Assembly (NCBI GenBank): GCA_018969785.1
Contig: JAGWXR010000007.1
Coordinates: forward strand, 1 to 39,854
From: Alphaproteobacteria bacterium
Lineage (GTDB): Bacteria > Pseudomonadota > Alphaproteobacteria > Micropepsales > Micropepsaceae
Length of the DNA: 39,854 nucleotides
Reading direction: 5' to 3'
Under the pieces are notes generated by a model that was not told the origin of the DNA, did no database searches, and saw nothing but the letters and a program-made list of their open reading frames with translations. This document shows, piece by piece, positions 38,424 through 39,854 of this stretch. The position numbers and the translations under genes were made by a program. Each line of letters begins with the position of its first letter. The stretch's first letter is position 1.

Positions 38424-39854
38424 TCAGGCGGCGAGCTGGAGCCTGCGGTAGGACAGTGCCTCGGCGATGTGGGGGCGCGAGACCTGCGGCCTGCCCTCGA
38501 GGTCGGCGAGCGTGCGCGCCACGCGCAGCACCCGATGGTATCCGCGGGCCGAGAGTTTCAGCGTCTCGACGGCCTTGACGAGAAGGGCCTGGCCTGCGTC
38601 GTCGGGTGCGGCCACGCGCGCGAGCATGACGCCGTCGGCCTCGGCGTTGGTGCGCACGGCCATGTCCCTGTATCTGTCGGACTGGATGGCCCGGGCGGCG
38701 CTTACCCTCAGGGCAACATCGCGCGAGCCTTCCGCGGGTGGCGGGAGCGCGAGATCCTGCGCGCTGACGGGCGAGACCTCGACATGCAGGTCGATGCGGT
38801 CGAGCAGCGGGCCCGACAGGCGCGACTGGTAGTCGGCGCCGCATTTGGGCGCGCGGCCGCAGGCGCGGTCGGCCTCGCTCATGTAGCCGCAGCGGCAGGG
38901 GTTCATGGCGGCAATGAGCTGCACGCGGCTGGGATAGCGCACATGCGCGTTGGCACGGGCGACGAGGGTTTCGCCGGTCTCGAGCGGCTGGCGCAGCGAA
39001 TCGAGGACCTGTCGCTGGAACTCGGGCAGCTCGTCGAGGAAGAGGACGCCGAGATGCGCGAGGCTGACTTCACCGGGGCGGGCGCGGATGCCGCCGCCGA
39101 CGAGAGCTGCCATGCTGGCTGAGTGGTGCGGCGCGCGGAAGGGACGCCTTCGGCCGATGGCACCGTTCTTCAATTCTCCCGCAAGGCTCTGGACCATCGA
39201 TACCTCGAGCGCCTCGCGCGGATCGAGTGCGGGAAGAAGGCCCGGCAGGCGGGCGGCGAGCATGGACTTGCCGGCGCCCGGCGGGCCGATCATGAGCAGG
39301 TTGTGGCCACCCGCGGCGGCGACCTCGAGGGCGCGCTTGGCGGTTTCCTGGCCCTTCACGTCGCGCAGGTCGGGCACGGCTACGGTGTCGTCGGCCAGTC
39401 GTGGCCTTGGCGGAGAGAGGACCTGGATGCCCTTCAGGTGATTGACGAGTGCGACCAGGCTTGGGGCGGCAATGACCTGCAAGCCCTCGGCCCATGCGGC
39501 CTCGGGGCCGGCAGATTCAGGGCAGATGAAGGTGCGGCCGAGCTCCAGCGCCTTGATCGCGGCGGGCAGGACGCCGGCAACGGGAACGATGGCACCGTCG
39601 AGCGAGAGCTCGCCCATGGCGAGGCAGCCGGCCATTTCGAGCGATGGCAGGACGCCCATGGAGGCAAGAAGACCGAGCGCGATCGGCACGTCGTAGTGAC
39701 TGCCCTCCTTTGGCAGGTCGGCGGGTGAGAGATTGACCGTGATGCGCTTGAAGGGGAGCGCGAGGCCAATCGCGTGGAGCGCGGCCTTCACCCGGTCGCG
39801 GCTTTCGGCCACGGCCTTGTCGGGCAGGCCGACGATTGTCATGCGCCCCGCGTT
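38424..39854 (-). CDS. comM: YifB/ComM-family Mg-chelatase-like AAA ATPase (5' end beyond window)
   Basis: MTIVGLPDKAVAESRDRVKAAL, MIGPPGAGKSMLAARLPGLLPAL, RPFRAPHHSAS, GEVSLAHLGVLFLDELPEF; frame stays open to 39854. Confidence 0.93.
   Translation of the reverse strand, partial: NAGRMTIVGLPDKAVAESRDRVKAALHAIGLALPFKRITVNLSPADLPKEGSHYDVPIALGLLASMGVLPSLEMAGCLAMGELSLDGAIVPVAGVLPAAIKALELGRTFICPESAGPEAAWAEGLQVIAAPSLVALVNHLKGIQVLSPPRPRLADDTVAVPDLRDVKGQETAKRALEVAAAGGHNLLMIGPPGAGKSMLAARLPGLLPALDPREALEVSMVQSLAGELKNGAIGRRRPFRAPHHSASMAALVGGGIRARPGEVSLAHLGVLFLDELPEFQRQVLDSLRQPLETGETLVARANAHVRYPSRVQLIAAMNPCRCGYMSEADRACGRAPKCGADYQSRLSGPLLDRIDLHVEVSPVSAQDLALPPPAEGSRDVALRVSAARAIQSDRYRDMAVRTNAEADGVMLARVAAPDDAGQALLVKAVETLKLSARGYHRVLRVARTLADLEGRPQVSRPHIAEALSYRRLQLAA

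Noticed and set aside
1-39854. CRISPR arrays, tRNA/rRNA genes, prophage or defence islands
   Set aside because: No regularly spaced repeats, cloverleaf-like sequences, integrase, terminase, restriction or toxin-antitoxin signatures seen on reading.

Overview
GC-rich chromosomal window that looks alphaproteobacterial: ftsEX, a CpdR-like regulator, TIGR02302/DUF4175, DUF2125, DUF3426 and a B12-dependent NrdJ are all present. Most of it (about 7-39.8 kb) is compact housekeeping sequence: a PduO-type cobalamin adenosyltransferase, rhomboid protease, etfBA-hbd, tlpA/argH/lptM-like/lysA, TIGR02302, a DUF3426-hpt-cpdR operon, ftsEX-gmhB-like-ydcF-plsC, nrdJ, DUF2125, tyrA-type/hisC, metXW, an OlsB-like GNAT protein, ampG, a hybrid histidine kinase and comM (cut by the window edge). 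The accessory part is about 0-6 kb. It holds a decayed ABM-family monooxygenase (truncated at the edge), an amidohydrolase, a small CARDB-like secreted protein, a hairpin-rich intergenic mosaic, a phytase-like/autotransporter gene whose signal peptide lies in a different frame, an orphan 142-aa gene, and an SDR. The last 50 bp around the SDR stop codon occur again 3.5 kb away, so the autotransporter and orphan genes lie between direct repeats. I found no tRNA/rRNA, CRISPR array, integrase or transposase gene, or recognisable defence system. All family names are from reading the translations; no database search was run.
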